Source: Isoetes taiwanensis (lineage: Eukaryota > Streptophyta > Lycopodiopsida > Isoetales > Isoetaceae). From it: a stretch of 64,000 bases of DNA. The DNA is taken from the NCBI GenBank assembly GCA_021234155.1, contig JAJEKV010000006.1, positions 11,619,317 through 11,683,316 on the forward strand, written 5' to 3'. The translations under genes were made by a program, and so were the position numbers. Shown piece after piece: positions 22,421 to 33,202 of this stretch. A model generated the notes under the pieces. That model saw only the letters and a program-made list of their open reading frames with translations. It searched no databases and was not told the DNA's origin. Every line of letters starts with the position of its first letter. Positions within the stretch are counted from its first letter, which is position 1.

Positions 22421-23820
22421 AAAAACACTTTGAAAATCGTGAAAGGACCATTGCTCAACTAGTTAAACATCATTCAACTGGGTTGCGTAATGTTATGAAT
22501 ACACATTTAAGATGTTCCATACCTAGTGCATGCTCTAAATTTTTGGCACCATATAACTTAAGTTATTACACCTTCAAGTCTGCCTCGGACTTTGAGGAAG
22601 TTATTCCTGACGTCTCTACTAAGGTTCCCTCTCTTGCAAATTCAGATGAAGAACTTCTTGAGAAGGACGTCCCCCTTGATATTTAATGTGTGTAAAAGAA
22701 GTAGTTTAGTATGTGTGCCTATATTACTCTGTTGAATTATCCTCCTATATTATAATGTTATAGGGTGTTGCATCAAGCCCTAGATCCAACGGGCCCGATT
22801 TGATTGACGTAATTGAACGACGAGGATTAACTAAAAAGGACAACAATTTTTATTACTCTATCGAGCCTACTCAGCTGCTGCTTATGGCTATGGGGGTAAC
22901 ACCCGCTGATTGGTATTCTTCCGCGGGCTTCTAGCAACGGGTTCGACACTGCTATGGCTATGGCTATGTGCAACGCGTGGTTCGGGCTAGATAAAGCAAA
23001 AAGGGCAGCGCTTTAGCGAGGTTTGAACCAGATGGGAAGCATTGCTTTGTTTGCTAAGGACTCACTCGGCTATTGTTTCATCACACTACGCTTTTGTCAA
23101 GGAGAGCAATAACCCGGCGAATCCCTACGTATCGCCTCCTACTATAACCTATAGTTGGTTACTCCATTGCATGAGCTCATTGCTTCCTAAGTTTCCCGAA
23201 CCTTTAATAATCCTACATGGGAGCAAGGTCTTCGTTTTTGTCCTGTAATTCTTCGGCAAAGATCTTGGATCCGCGAACCGCTTTCGAAGTCTCAAAGCTA
23301 AGGTAAAATCTATTCAAAACGGTCCTTTCCTCATCGACTTCGCCAACTCGAGGATATTTTAGGCCGCTTTCTAGCCCGCTATCCGTGTGAGACCATTTTG
23401 CCCGTAGTCACAATATCACCGGAGTGCTTTCCATGTAATCAAGAGCTAATGATGGTGGAAAGAATTTTGGTAACACGAGGTAAGAAAAAGAGATATGGCA
23501 ATCGATATTCCGCTAGGTAGTTTGATCCCTTAAGAGCATCCATTGCTTTTTGAGATGCGCACTCGGCTTCTTGGCATAGAAGCCTTCCTGGCACACAAAA
23601 AAAAATTCCTACGTAGCATGTTTCTATTCAGGATTTATTGCATGTTGTTTTCATCACCGATGTAATAAGAAGCCATTGGCTTTCAGCACGAAATTCAATG
23701 TTTCATCAGATTCGACAAAAAACAAGAACCTCAAAGAAGAATGCATATCGTCAGACTAAGAATTCTCTTTACCCCTTTTTTATTCTCGGGTTCTCTACTT
23801 CCATTAAATGTTGCTACCGT
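22420..23820. other. Unassigned region
   Basis: No recognisable gene. The frame after the AG tract stays open to 22686 and ends in an acidic stretch (SANSDEELLEKD-like), but nothing identifies it. The part at 22750-23300 has more GC and several codon-like stretches with stops. It may be a decayed gene or repeat that I cannot name. Confidence 0.4.
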
Positions 23821-23825
23821 TATTA

Positions 23826-24420
23826 TGACTTTCTTCATTTAATCACTTCTAGGAGGTTTTATTTTTTCTTCTCTTGCAGACATTCTTGAGTTCTCACTAC
23901 TGGGTTTTTTTTTACCAGATTGATTATGTAGACTACACGGTTGTGCAACTAAGGAAATTGTGGCAGTAAATGGCAAATTTCCGTGGTCAACAATTTGTCT
24001 TAGAAAAGGAGACAATGTTATCACACACGTGACCAATTTGGTTACAGCAACCCTCACAAGCCCATTTCTTCTACCATCAAGAGGTTGGGAACAATGCAGA
24101 TCTGTAGACTAAAATTCTCTTACCCTTGCTTTTATTATGTCCGAAAGCTATCGATGGCATAAATGTCACATTCTTACTATGACTTTAAGGTCAATGTTCA
24201 TTTCATAATTCTAGGAGGCTTTACTTTTATTCTCTTTGCAAATAGTCTTGATTTCTTACAATTGGGTTTTCTACCGCATTAGTTATGTAGACTACGGTTG
24301 GTTGTGTCACTAAGGAATTGTGGCGAGAAATGGCAAATCTCCGTGTACAACAATTTATCTTAGAAAAGGAGACCGTGTTATCGTAAACATGACCAATTTG
24401 TCACAAGAAACCTCATAATT
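23826..24420 (+). repeat. Direct duplication of a laccase exon block
   Basis: The segment 23826-24060 recurs at about 24170-24420 with many substitutions. Shared strings include TCTAGGAGG, TTATGTAGACTAC, AAGGAA(A)TTGTGGC, TTAGAAAAGGAGAC and GACCAATTTG. Both contain the first laccase exon block with its preceding intron-like DNA, so this is a segmental duplication of about 345 bp inside the pseudogene. Confidence 0.8.
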
Positions 24421-25536
24421 TTGTTTGCATTTTCTATATTCTGCGAACATAATGATTTTTTCATAACAGAGTGATTTTGCGGTGGAATATAAAGGCATTC
24501 AGCTTGGGGCGTGATGGACTCACATATGTGATGCAATGTCCAATTCAAACCGCCATCCTATATATACAACTGCGGTACCGATCAACAAGGAACCCTTTTC
24601 TAACATCATATAGCCCGCAAAGGGCACAGCCTATGGAGCAATTATTATAGACCCCCGAATCGAGGCAACTTCTCTTGAAAGACTCATGGAACACACTGAT
24701 ATTGGGTAAGAAATGAGAGAATCTTTTCTAACATTTTCTTATGCTTTTACACCACTAATTAACAACGATATTTGGTCTATTTGTAGGGGAATGATGGAAT
24801 GTTGATATTGAGGAGGTTGAAAGGTAGGCATGCTTTACAAGCAATAGTCGGTGCTTTATCCAATGCTTACTCCGATCAATGGCCATCCCGGGTCCCCTAC
24901 AATTGCTCTAAACATGGTAAAAAGAAAGGGCATAAGATCGCTTAATAATTTTTGGTTGTTGAAGTTAAAACCCATATCATTTTTGAATTCTTATTTGCAG
25001 ACATAGGAATTGTAAAGATAAGCAAGGTAGATTATATTTTCTAAGGGTTATCAACAAAATCTTAAAGACCTCTTTCTTACAATTGCAAAATACAGGAATT
25101 TACATTGGTAGAAATTGATGCATCCTACATAAAAGCATATCACTTAACGCAAGTTCCTAATAAGTCCAGGCCAAATCTATACTTTCCTCCCCTCAATGCA
25201 AATCAACCAATAGAGCGCAGACTACATAGACGTATCTCTCAGACGAGGTCCAGACAAGGAGCACAAAACACATCAAGACTGGAATTCCGAAGTTACTGAA
25301 GTCTTTACCTCCAATTAGGGCCATACAATATCCTGTGCTTAATTGATAGTGCATTTTTCGATCAATCTTAAAGGCGTTGAGGTATCCGATTCAAAAGAGT
25401 TTTTGCAGGTTCCAAAGAATTTGCTCGATGCTATCTTTAAATATAGAGCCTTGCATTGTAAGCTCCACCTCTATGTTTAGTGGGCGTAAGCTTTGGTAAG
25501 CTCAAACTTTTGAAGACCAAACAACCTCTTCTCAAG

Positions 25537-25800
25537 ATGCTTACAACTATAATATCAAAGAGTGTACACCGCAAATTTTCCTTCACAACCTTTACCACTT
25601 ATAACTACACTAGCAAGCATCTTGACATCCTTAGAATTGCGCCAACTTATGGTACCAAGACCAAACACCTCTTCTCGCATGCTTACAACTATAATATCAG
25701 CCGAGTGTACAACCGAAATTTTCCTTCACAACCTTTACCACTTATAACTATACTAGCAAGCAGTTTTGACATCCTTTAGAATTGGCGCCCAACTTATGGT
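25537..25800 (+). repeat. Tandem duplication in laccase exon 5
   Basis: Two units starting GCTTACAACTATAATATCA (25538 and 25680) share TTTTCCTTCACAACCTTTAC, CACTTATAACTA and CTAGCAAGCA with few differences. The unit length is about 143 bp. The second unit leads on into the rest of the laccase-like sequence. Confidence 0.85.
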
Positions 25801-25859
25801 ACCAGGCTCACAGAAATCCCATTTGGTTCTAATGTTTAGCTGGTGCTCCAAGGTACCAT

Positions 25860-27030
25860 CCAAAACTATGGATCCTAACACATATCTTGCAAAAATTTCA
25901 TAGGTAAATTGTTGGGTTGGTGGGCTAACCACTATGGCCAGCATCGAGAAAAAATCAATCTTTGGCTTGGAAATGTAAGTCTTTTGAGATCTAGCTAAGG
26001 CTAGCCAAAAAGCATTCAGCTTAGGATATTTAAGGTGTCCCATAACAGATCATACTTTTTGTGTTGAACGAATGCCTTCCATTGAACAACATATAAAATC
26101 CTCACTACTTTATCTAGAACATAACATCCTAGGGGTAACTTCAACTTTAAGACAACATAGCTATTCTTGGAGCATGAGATATGGAGCATCAAGCAAGGGC
26201 GCTGCATCTTACAACATCCTAGGTGTCAATAAGACAACATGCTTATACTTAGAGCATCAAGCAAGGAAAAGAAAAAAAACATAGACACACAATCAATATA
26301 TGCCTCCTCAAAGAGCATCAAGCAAGAGAAAGAAAATAGACACTCAACAGGTATAACATGCACACATACTTTGCAGTAGGAGGGAGGGAGGGAGGCAGGG
26401 AAGGAGGGAGAGGGATTTTGTAAGAGAGTGAGAGAGGGAGAGGGAGAGGGGAGAGAGGGAGGGAGGGAGAGGGAGAGGGAGGGAGAGGAGAGAGAGACTC
26501 AAGCAAACCGTGCATATTCATTTCAGTTATTTTTTGAAAAATTTTGCTCGTGCCACTATGTGATCTAATAAATACTATGATGTATTCATTGTTTATCACA
26601 ATTGCAATTCACAAGAAATGGACAGGTTCTATAGTTTTACACCTTACCTACAAACATGTTTTTGAATCTTAATATCTTCCAATCTATGCACATATTATCT
26701 CTGATATGGTTTAAAATTATGACTCCGGTTTATCATTCACACATTGTTATCTTTGCCCCAAAGAACCGGCACCATTACTAGTTGAAATATAACTTCAAAG
26801 TCTATGCATGCATAGACATTCTTCCTTTCCTTTGCATTGTCTTAAAAAGTGTATTTTTAGTGGCTTAAAGCAAAATGTATCCTTTGCTTTTAGTATTGCC
26901 CTATTTGAACTGCGGCACCTTTGTTTAGTACTTGTTTTTATAAAAATAGGTCAAAAATGCCAAATTTTTGTGTTTTTGAAAAAGAAATCTGCAATTGCAC
27001 CACAGGTCATTAGTGCGTTTGCTAGGTCAC
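25860..27030. other. Unassigned AT-rich region with G/A-rich block
   Basis: No gene was recognised. At 26381-26496 there is a purine-only low-complexity block built from GGGA and GAGA units, which accounts for the proline/leucine/serine-rich minus frame there. Around 26100-26260 the phrase TAGAACATAACATCCTAGG and similar strings recur loosely (AACATCCTAGG at about 26119 and 26213), suggesting a small degenerate duplication. Confidence 0.45.
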
Positions 27031-27034
27031 CGTG

Positions 27035-27788
27035 TTAGAGAGTGAATGGGGGGCTTAAGGGCTTTTTCGCAATGCAAAGACAATGTGTGAAAGCAGATGT
27101 CTAGAAATTTAGCTTGAAGAAAATGCTATTTAAAACCCTAGTGCAGGTGGTTGTGCTATACGGCTGCGAAGTATGGGGGCCGGGTTTATCTTTGGAACTG
27201 TGGCAAAAAATAGAAAAGGTACAAAAGAAATTTCTGCATGCTGCGCTTGGGGTTAAACTGCAAACTCCCTATGAAATGATGTTAGTGGAATGTGGTATGC
27301 TACCACTAGAATGTGAGGCTATATGCCAATTTTTAACATACCTATGCAAGGTAGGTGGTTTAGCTGATGACAGCTATCCCCATTTAACTCTAAAGGAGTC
27401 ATTTGATAAGCGATGGTACGCAGATGGCATGACCTGGCTAAGAAAATGGGGGCTAAGCATTGAAGGGCTACGTCAGAATAAGGATAAGATTAGGGAATGG
27501 GTGGTGGAGACGGCTATGCGCCGTATATGGTCTAGTCCGGGCACAAAAATGCTGCATTACAGAGCACAAATGAATCTCACGTTGCAGAAGATGAGTTATT
27601 TGAGTTATCTAAGTGCTAACATATCGCTCAGGAAAAGGCATGTCATTTGTAGAATGAGGTTGAGCACGCATCATTTGAATGTGGAGATAGGGAGATGGAT
27701 GAAAATTGCATATGAATACAGAGTATGTCGAGCATGTGGAGCAAATGAGGTTGAGGACGAGGAGCATGTAATTCTAAGGTGTCTTTGA
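27035..27788 (+). pseudogene. LINE ORF2 C-terminal fragment (plus strand)
   Basis: The open frame 27114-27788 (224 codons) is preceded by an in-register stretch from about 27035 containing GLRAFFAMQRQCVKADV and one stop. It carries the post-RT signature VVLYGCEVWGPGLSLE and LGVKLQTPYEMMLVECGMLP, seen also in LINE copies 1 and 2, and ends with the C-terminal zinc-knuckle-like CRACGANEVEDEEHVILRC. The RT core and everything 5' are missing, as in a 5'-truncated LINE insertion. The sequence after the frame (27789 on) is unrelated and no (TC)n tail is seen, so the 3' end is also lost. It is better conserved than the other LINE copies here. Confidence 0.82.
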
Positions 27789-27789
27789 C

Positions 27790-28851
27790 ATTCAAGTTAC
27801 TGATCTTGTAACATTTTTCCACCTTCCAGCAACCCAATAATACTTTATGAGATGTCTGTGGAATGTGTGAGAAAATAAGAAACAACAACCACAAACAAAT
27901 TAGTCATAACACAACTAAAGACATGGGAAAAAAAGTTGCTAGCTATGGTTGAGGAGGAAATGTTGTTGAGCTATGCACATAGAGCCAACTAGAAGAGAAA
28001 AATGTTGTCATGTTATTGCCTATAAGGATAAAAAAATTGCCAAGCTCAGCGTGCAAAACCTACAAGGTGGAAAAGAACATAGCCAAGCTTTGTCCACATA
28101 ACCAATGTTGAGAAAAAAAAAAGGATATAGCTAGGGGCAAATGTTGCCGACTATGTTAGGACCTTTTCAAGCCATAAATGCAAAAAAAAAGATAATTGAA
28201 ATGTATGTAGGCAAATTGGAACCAAAATTAAAAGGATGTGGCATCGAATGACTAGGTTAGGAGTAAAGCATATAGGTAGGAAAATATTGGGTGGGATGTG
28301 GCGAGTACAAAACTAGTAGGTTGTTAAAAAAAGAGTAGGTGGAATTTTACCTGGTAGGTAGTGTCTATGCGGCCCATAGCAAAAAACTTTTTTTTTCCCT
28401 CAGAATTTTCTTCTGATCTTCAAGTTTCACACAATTTTTGGCAGTTTTTTTGTTACAGTGTGTTCCTGCCAGCTAAGAAGAAGGAGGAGGAGGTAAAATC
28501 TATGAAAAAAAGGGGCTTTTTGTGAATTTTTTGTGGCTTTGATTTGTGATGAAAAGCCTGGATTGGGGTCGGATTTTGCAGCTTTGGGTCCCAAATTGGG
28601 ACAATATTTTACCAGATTAAATGGATTAAGGCATCCTCGGAAATTAGTTCAAGGAAGCCTTTAAGTTTGAGACTGAAGAAATTATGGCCACTCATTCCCG
28701 CACTTTGTCGTTCTTAAGGCCTTTGTCCGAGGCGAAGGTCATGACGGCTATCAAAGTGGACCAAATCCTTCTAAATGTCCCCCTATTTTCCTCAACAAGA
28801 GATGAGTTAGAGATGAGCGAAGATGATCATCTCCGTATTAGCTGATTTCAT
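27790..28851. other. Unassigned region before copia A
   Basis: No gene was recognised. A frame around 28660-28840 (FETEEIMATHSRTLSFLRPL onward) is open for about 60 codons and looks protein-like, but I cannot identify it. Confidence 0.4.
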
Positions 28852-29014
28852 TATTCAAGAACGATTATTCAAGAACGGCTCCACTATCTCTCAGATCGCG
28901 CTTCTGCACCACCCATAAATATTCAAGAACGGCTCCACTATCTTGCATATTCAAGAACGGCTTCATGGCGCCATGGCTTCAGTATAAAATATGAATGCAT
29001 CTTGCATATTCAAG
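28852..29014 (+). repeat. ATTCAAGAACG repeats next to the copia A LTR
   Basis: ATTCAAGAACG occurs at 28852, 28867, 28921 and 28949, three of them followed by GCT(C/T)C(A/C)-type sequence. A last GCATATTCAAG ends exactly at the LTR start. The spacing is irregular and the units overlap in content, so it is a small degenerate repeat, not an array. Confidence 0.6.
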
Positions 29015-29290
29015 TGTTAGAATTCTATGGTTGGTCATCATATATTCCTGTAGGTTTAGATCTCTATGCAGCATAAGAGCTCAGACTGACACTAGAAATA
29101 TCACAGTGATCTTAGGGAAGAAGGAAGTTAAGTTGTTTAAGTTGCTAAGGGAATGATATGATTGAGAGGAAAGAAATATGGAGACTAAAGGTTATAGTTG
29201 CTTAATGGTTTATGAATTAAACCTTAAAGGTGACGGGTTATTTAAAAGATAAGTATCACTAAAAATATGCAAGAGGTTAAGGCCGAATAT
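29015..29290 (+). repeat. Copia A left LTR (approximate)
   Basis: It begins TGTTAGAATTC and matches the repeat at 37836-38096, for example through TTAATGGT(T/C)TATGAATTAAACC and CAAGAGGTTAAGGCCGAATAT. The right boundary is where the two copies diverge. No terminal CA was found there. Confidence 0.65.
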
Positions 29291-29700
29291 CTAGTAAGTC
29301 CGACAATCAGACTTAAACTCAGAAATAAATCTCCAAGGCAGATGTGGATGTATCTCTTAGAACACTGTGAACAAAAAACGTCTTCTCAAATAGATCTTCT
29401 TGAGAATGAACTGAGAGGACTTAAACTCCAGGAAGATGGTGATGTGGCTGAGTTCTTCAACAAATTTGATAACATAATTGCAGACCTAGCAGGAGCAGGG
29501 GTAAATGTGTCAGATAGAAGTCAAGTGCTACAAATTTCTACTGCCATGAGCCAGGTCATTTTAAGGGAGATTGCCCTAAACTAAAAAATGAGCTGACTTG
29601 TTATCATTGTGGAGGTAAAGGGCATTATGCATCCAAATGTACAACACCAAAGGAATATGGCAGAGGTAGAGGAAAGGGAAAAGAAGGTGGAGGAGGAAGA
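29267..29700 (+). pseudogene. Copia A Gag with CCHC knuckles
   Basis: The frame 29267-29584 encodes a copia gag (UBN2-like) core with RQMWMYLLEHCEQK, LLENELRGLKLQEDGDVAEF and an IADLAGAGVNVSD stretch. After a frameshift come PGHFKGDCPK, a partial knuckle, and CYHCGGKGHYASKC, a perfect C-x2-C-x4-H-x4-C (about 29598-29640). The second knuckle is intact, the first is damaged. The basic Gly/Arg-rich segment after them fits a nucleocapsid tail. Confidence 0.75.
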
Positions 29701-29703
29701 AAT

Positions 29704-30229
29704 ATGAATTATAGAGGGAGAGGATGCAGAAGATCATCTGGAGTTCACATAGCCCGAGAACACAATGAAGGAGAAAAATCAGAGATTGAGGATGAAAATG
29801 AGGTAAACCTTGCCTTACCTATTCTTGATAAGGGATTAGAGTCTAATAAAATCTCTGATGCGTTTGTAGTTGATAGTGGAGCTGAAAGATCCAGTAGTAC
29901 AATCATCTACACTCTGCCAAGAATATTACTCAAGCAAAGTTCAAGGAATATTGAAGTTGGAAATGGAGACTTATTGCAAAATAGAAGGAAGGTCCACAAG
30001 CGCTTATTAGATCTAGAAGGAAAAATAGTTGACATTGAAAAATGTCTTGTGTGTGCCTTGCATTGTCAAGAACTTAATATCAGAAGTCCAGCTTGTTGAT
30101 TTAGGATATCGAAATAATTTTGACTCTAAAGGATGTAGAATCTTTCTCAATAATGAATTGAAGTTTTTTGCCAAAAGATATGGTAATTTATTCCCAAATG
30201 GAAAATCAGTGCTACAATAGTGTGAACTC
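29704..30229 (+). pseudogene. Copia A protease and pre-integrase region
   Basis: The frame at 29704-30099 contains DAFVVDSGAERSS, the aspartic protease D-S-G-A site, followed by VGNGDLL. A shifted frame (30029-30220) gives VLCVPCIVKNLISEVQLVD and FDSKGCRIFLN, the conserved block that links protease and integrase in copia elements. Sequence identity to copia stops near 30230 and resumes at 31851. Confidence 0.75.
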
Positions 30230-30257
30230 TACCTGGTATGTCGTAAATGGAACTATG

Positions 30258-30857
30258 GCATAACAACCAAATACATAACAACCATTGACATCAACAACCA
30301 AATACATAACTACCATTGACATTAACAACCAACACATAATTGTTAACAACATAACATTCAATTGGGTATGGTCGACATCGATGGTTCATTGACATATCAA
30401 CTATCATTATAATTATATTATTGATGTTCAACATTAAAATTGTTCAAAACCTCCCCAAAACCCCCTTTGGTTTGGGTGCATATTCACCCGGGGTGACCCG
30501 CAACTAGAGCCGCTGGATAGGCATATATCACCCCTTATTCCTTAATCACACCGCACGAAGTTCCTCGCTTGTGGGGGTATGCAAAATTTACATAATACAG
30601 ATAACAAGATTCAAGTAAAATACTATAAGATTTCAAGCGAAAATACTATATGGTGTTGATTTTGTACTGCAAAATACAATATGAGGGCTCACTGCCCCAC
30701 GCCACCCCCTCTGTGAATATGCACCCAAACCAAAGGGGGTTTAAGGGGGATTTTAATTTAAATGTGTTGGACCCAATGGTTGTGTTAATTAATGTCAATG
30801 GTAGTTATGTTGGTTGTTAATGTCAATGGTTGTTATGTGTGTTGGTTGTTGTTGTTG
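30258..30857. mobile_element. Inverted-repeat MITE-like insertion
   Basis: The ends are inverted. ACATAACAACCATTGACATC (30273) mirrors the right end at 30811-30838, and AACCCCCTTTGGTTTGGGTG with CATATTCAC (about 30463-30490) mirrors GTGAATATGCACCCAAACC with AAAGGGGGTTT (about 30713-30743). The arms are roughly 230 bp, imperfect, and internally repetitive (CAACCA...CATTGACAT units). The centre, about 220 bp, is non-coding. No transposase is present. It sits inside copia A, so it inserted later. Confidence 0.7.
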
Positions 30858-31850
30858 GTTTTCATAAAAATTTGTTCTTCGCCTTAGGGACCCGTGAGAC
30901 AAAAATTTTAGAATTCAAACCAGAAAAATTAGAATTCATTTGAGGCTTTCATCACTTGTAGCTTTTTGAATTTCATCACAATAAAAACAAATAGAACATA
31001 AGTAAAAGTACTATAAAGATAGAGCGGATTGATCCCATTATTCCGAAGTCAAAAGTTTGGCAACACTATACACAAACATTTTTCAACTGGAATTCAAATT
31101 TTGGCCTCCATGGATTCTTGTGGTGAGAAACCAAAGTGGAAACTTTTTTCATGAAAGTTAGCACAAGGATCTAGAAGCCTTGGAATTTGCTTTAATAACT
31201 CGCAAAATCTAAAAAATGCATGGTAATTTTTGCAACCTTCATTCCTGAATGAGCTTTGGCAAACAATATCCAATAGCGCAACTCAGATAATCACCGGTAG
31301 GATGAAAGCCACCAAACCCGGCTGAAAATTGCTGTTTTAGCATACATAACTTAACCAAACATATCCATATCATACAATATCAAAAGATTCTCGAGAGCTT
31401 TCCAACACAAATAAAATCATCTCAAACAGAGCCTGATCAAAAAGTTATGATAAGAAATGTGTTGCCGGCGGGGAAACCTGACTACATGCACCCTTCAAGC
31501 TCCTTCATGTGCCCATTATGCACCACACACACAAAAAGATTAAGTTGTCGACCACATGCACCATACGCAAAAAAGAGGCTTTTGTTATGAGCTATTGGTT
31601 GTCGACCATTATGCAATACACGCGACAAAAAAAGGGCTTTGTTGTGAGCCATCAGTTTTGACCATTGGAAAAAAAAAGGCTAAAATCAATGGCTCAAATG
31701 GTGCACTTCTAGATGTAATGATTAGTACATCCATTTGAATACATCAATAAATCATAGGAAAAAAAAAAACCTTAGTGAAAAGCGACAAAATACAAAGAAA
31801 ACCCTATGCTATTATTATGCTACATATTAGGTTTGGGACATACAAATTGC
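30858..31850. other. Unassigned DNA inserted in copia A
   Basis: AT-rich, non-coding DNA separates the copia pre-integrase block from the zinc/integrase block. Two loosely similar stretches near 31500-31560 and 31590-31640 (CGACCA...AAAAAGGCTTTGTT(A/G)TGAGC) suggest an internal duplication. I cannot name the element. Confidence 0.45.
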
Positions 31851-32420
31851 AATAACCTCAAAATATTGGCAAAGGAAGGATGGATTGATCAGAAAATCAA
31901 AGAAACGAAAAGTTTTGTATGTGAAGGGTTGTTTACCTAGGAAAATTAAATAGATTTCGCCTTTCAAAAGGACTAAAAAGCAAGAGCAAGTCACATTGGA
32001 GTTGATTCACACTGATTTGTTGGTCCACTAAATGTAAGGGAAGATCAAACAAGAGATACTTTATATAACATTCATGGATGATTATAGTAGAATGTGTAAA
32101 AGTATTGTCTAGAAAGGAAATCTCAGGCCTTGGCGGGCTTTTAAAACAATATGTACAAAGGGTTGGGAGAGAAACAGCCTAAAAGTCAAATGTATAAGGT
32201 CCGACCGTGGAGGGGAGTATTTGTCCACAAAGTTCAAACTTTTTTTGCATTTCTAATGGCATCAAAAGACAACTTATGTAGGTATAGCCTCAAAGAAATG
32301 GGAGTAGAGAAAAGGAACTGAGAACCATTATGGATGTCGTAAGAGCTATGATCAAGCACAAAGGGGCTGCCAAACTATCTCTGGAGGAAGCACTCAAACC
32401 CGCCATTCTAATTCAAAATA
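31851..32420 (+). pseudogene. Copia A integrase, decayed
   Basis: Frames across stops give NNLKILAKEGWIDQKIKET, then PFKRTKK and QVTLELIHTDLL (about 31960-32020), TFMDDYSRM (about 32070-32095) and CIRSDRGGEYLSTKF (about 32190-32235). These are the zinc-binding/entry region and the catalytic core blocks of copia integrases, with both Asp positions of the D,D(35)E triad visible. Several frameshifts interrupt it. Confidence 0.78.
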
Positions 32421-32587
32421 AACCGCCTCTTCTCGCTCTAAAAGGTAAGGTGCCTCAACTTTTTGGTCAAATTCGTAAAATAAGATAGATCTTAAGTTGG
32501 CAGGTAGCATATGGCTTAGCAGCATATTCACACATTCCATCAGAGCTGAGAAAGAAATTAGACAACAAGGCTGAAATTGGATATCTT

Positions 32588-33202
32588 GTGGGATATGACA
32601 GTGAATCAAAGGGATATAGACTTTTTGTTCCAAATACTAAACAGATTATCATTAGCAGAGATGTAATTTTCGATGAGGAGGTTTTTTATAAGGACAGACT
32701 AAAGAAAAAAGAAGAAAAGATGAATGCATCATATGATGAAAAAAAGGTGACTTTTGAAGTAGATTTAGAATCTAATGATGGCAGTGATGAGCAGAATAAA
32801 GAGGATAGTATGACGCAAGAAGATACATCAAATCAACATCCATCAGCTGAACATGAGGAAGAGGAAAGTATACAAGATGAACCGTGCATCAAAAGAAGAA
32901 AAACACAAGCAGAAAAATTAGTAGAAGAGGCAAGAATTGACAATGTAGAATATGGGAGAACTGAAAGTGGAAAAAGCAAAAGATTGCAACAACTAAATCA
33001 TGATAATGATCAGATCTTGGCAATATTGGAAGATGTTGAAACCCCTCAGAGACTTGAGAAGGCTTTAACACTAGAGTGGTCAGGTGATGGACCAGAAATG
33101 GTCCATTTGAAGTGTTCACTTCAAAATTCATATAAAATCAATGGTATAAAATTTATTCGAAGTGTTCCTAGAAGTTCATATATGGCAGTCATAGTCCACT
33201 AG
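32588..33202 (+). pseudogene. Copia A integrase C-terminus and linker
   Basis: A 204-codon open frame starts GYDSESKGYRLFVPNTKQI and continues IISRDVIFDE, the GKGY-like block at the end of copia integrases, preceded by an out-of-frame PSELRKKLDNKAEI stretch. A long acidic, low-complexity linker follows. The last part (LEDVETPQRLEKALTLEWS) marks the approach to the RT, but the RT itself is missing here. It resumes near 36372. Confidence 0.75.

Larger units (their letters stand above)
23820..25850 (+). pseudogene. Laccase-like multicopper oxidase pseudogene
   Basis: Exon-like blocks in order match plant laccases, apoplastic copper enzymes that oxidise monolignols and other phenols. CATKEIVAVNGKFPWSTICL and RKGDNVITHVTNLV (from 23943) equal the N-terminal cupredoxin start. 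RDGLTYVMQCPIQT (24478-24560) follows a typical acceptor, then GTAYGAIIID (about 24620-24650). Exon 3 (from 24787) has WNVDIEEVE and LSNAYS-like strings. Exon 4 has FTLVEIDASYIKAYH (25097-25140), and exon 5 has NFPSQPLP, APTYGT and GTRLTEIPFGSNV (25560-25840). Copper ligands are gone: HWHG reads RWNI and the HAH block is lost. The first exon block and the exon 5 block are each duplicated. No C-terminal copper site was found. It is a decayed gene, not a retrocopy, because intron boundaries remain. Confidence 0.82.

Noticed and set aside
22980-23030. GGTTTGAACC as a tRNA T-arm
   Set aside because: No acceptor, D or anticodon stem could be placed around it.
26381-26599. Pro/Ser/Leu-rich minus-strand frame
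   Set aside because: It is a translation of a purine-only low-complexity block.
28852-28970. Possible CRISPR-like short repeats
   Set aside because: Spacing is irregular (15, 54, 28 bp), repeats are only 11 bp, and the context is a plant retrotransposon flank.
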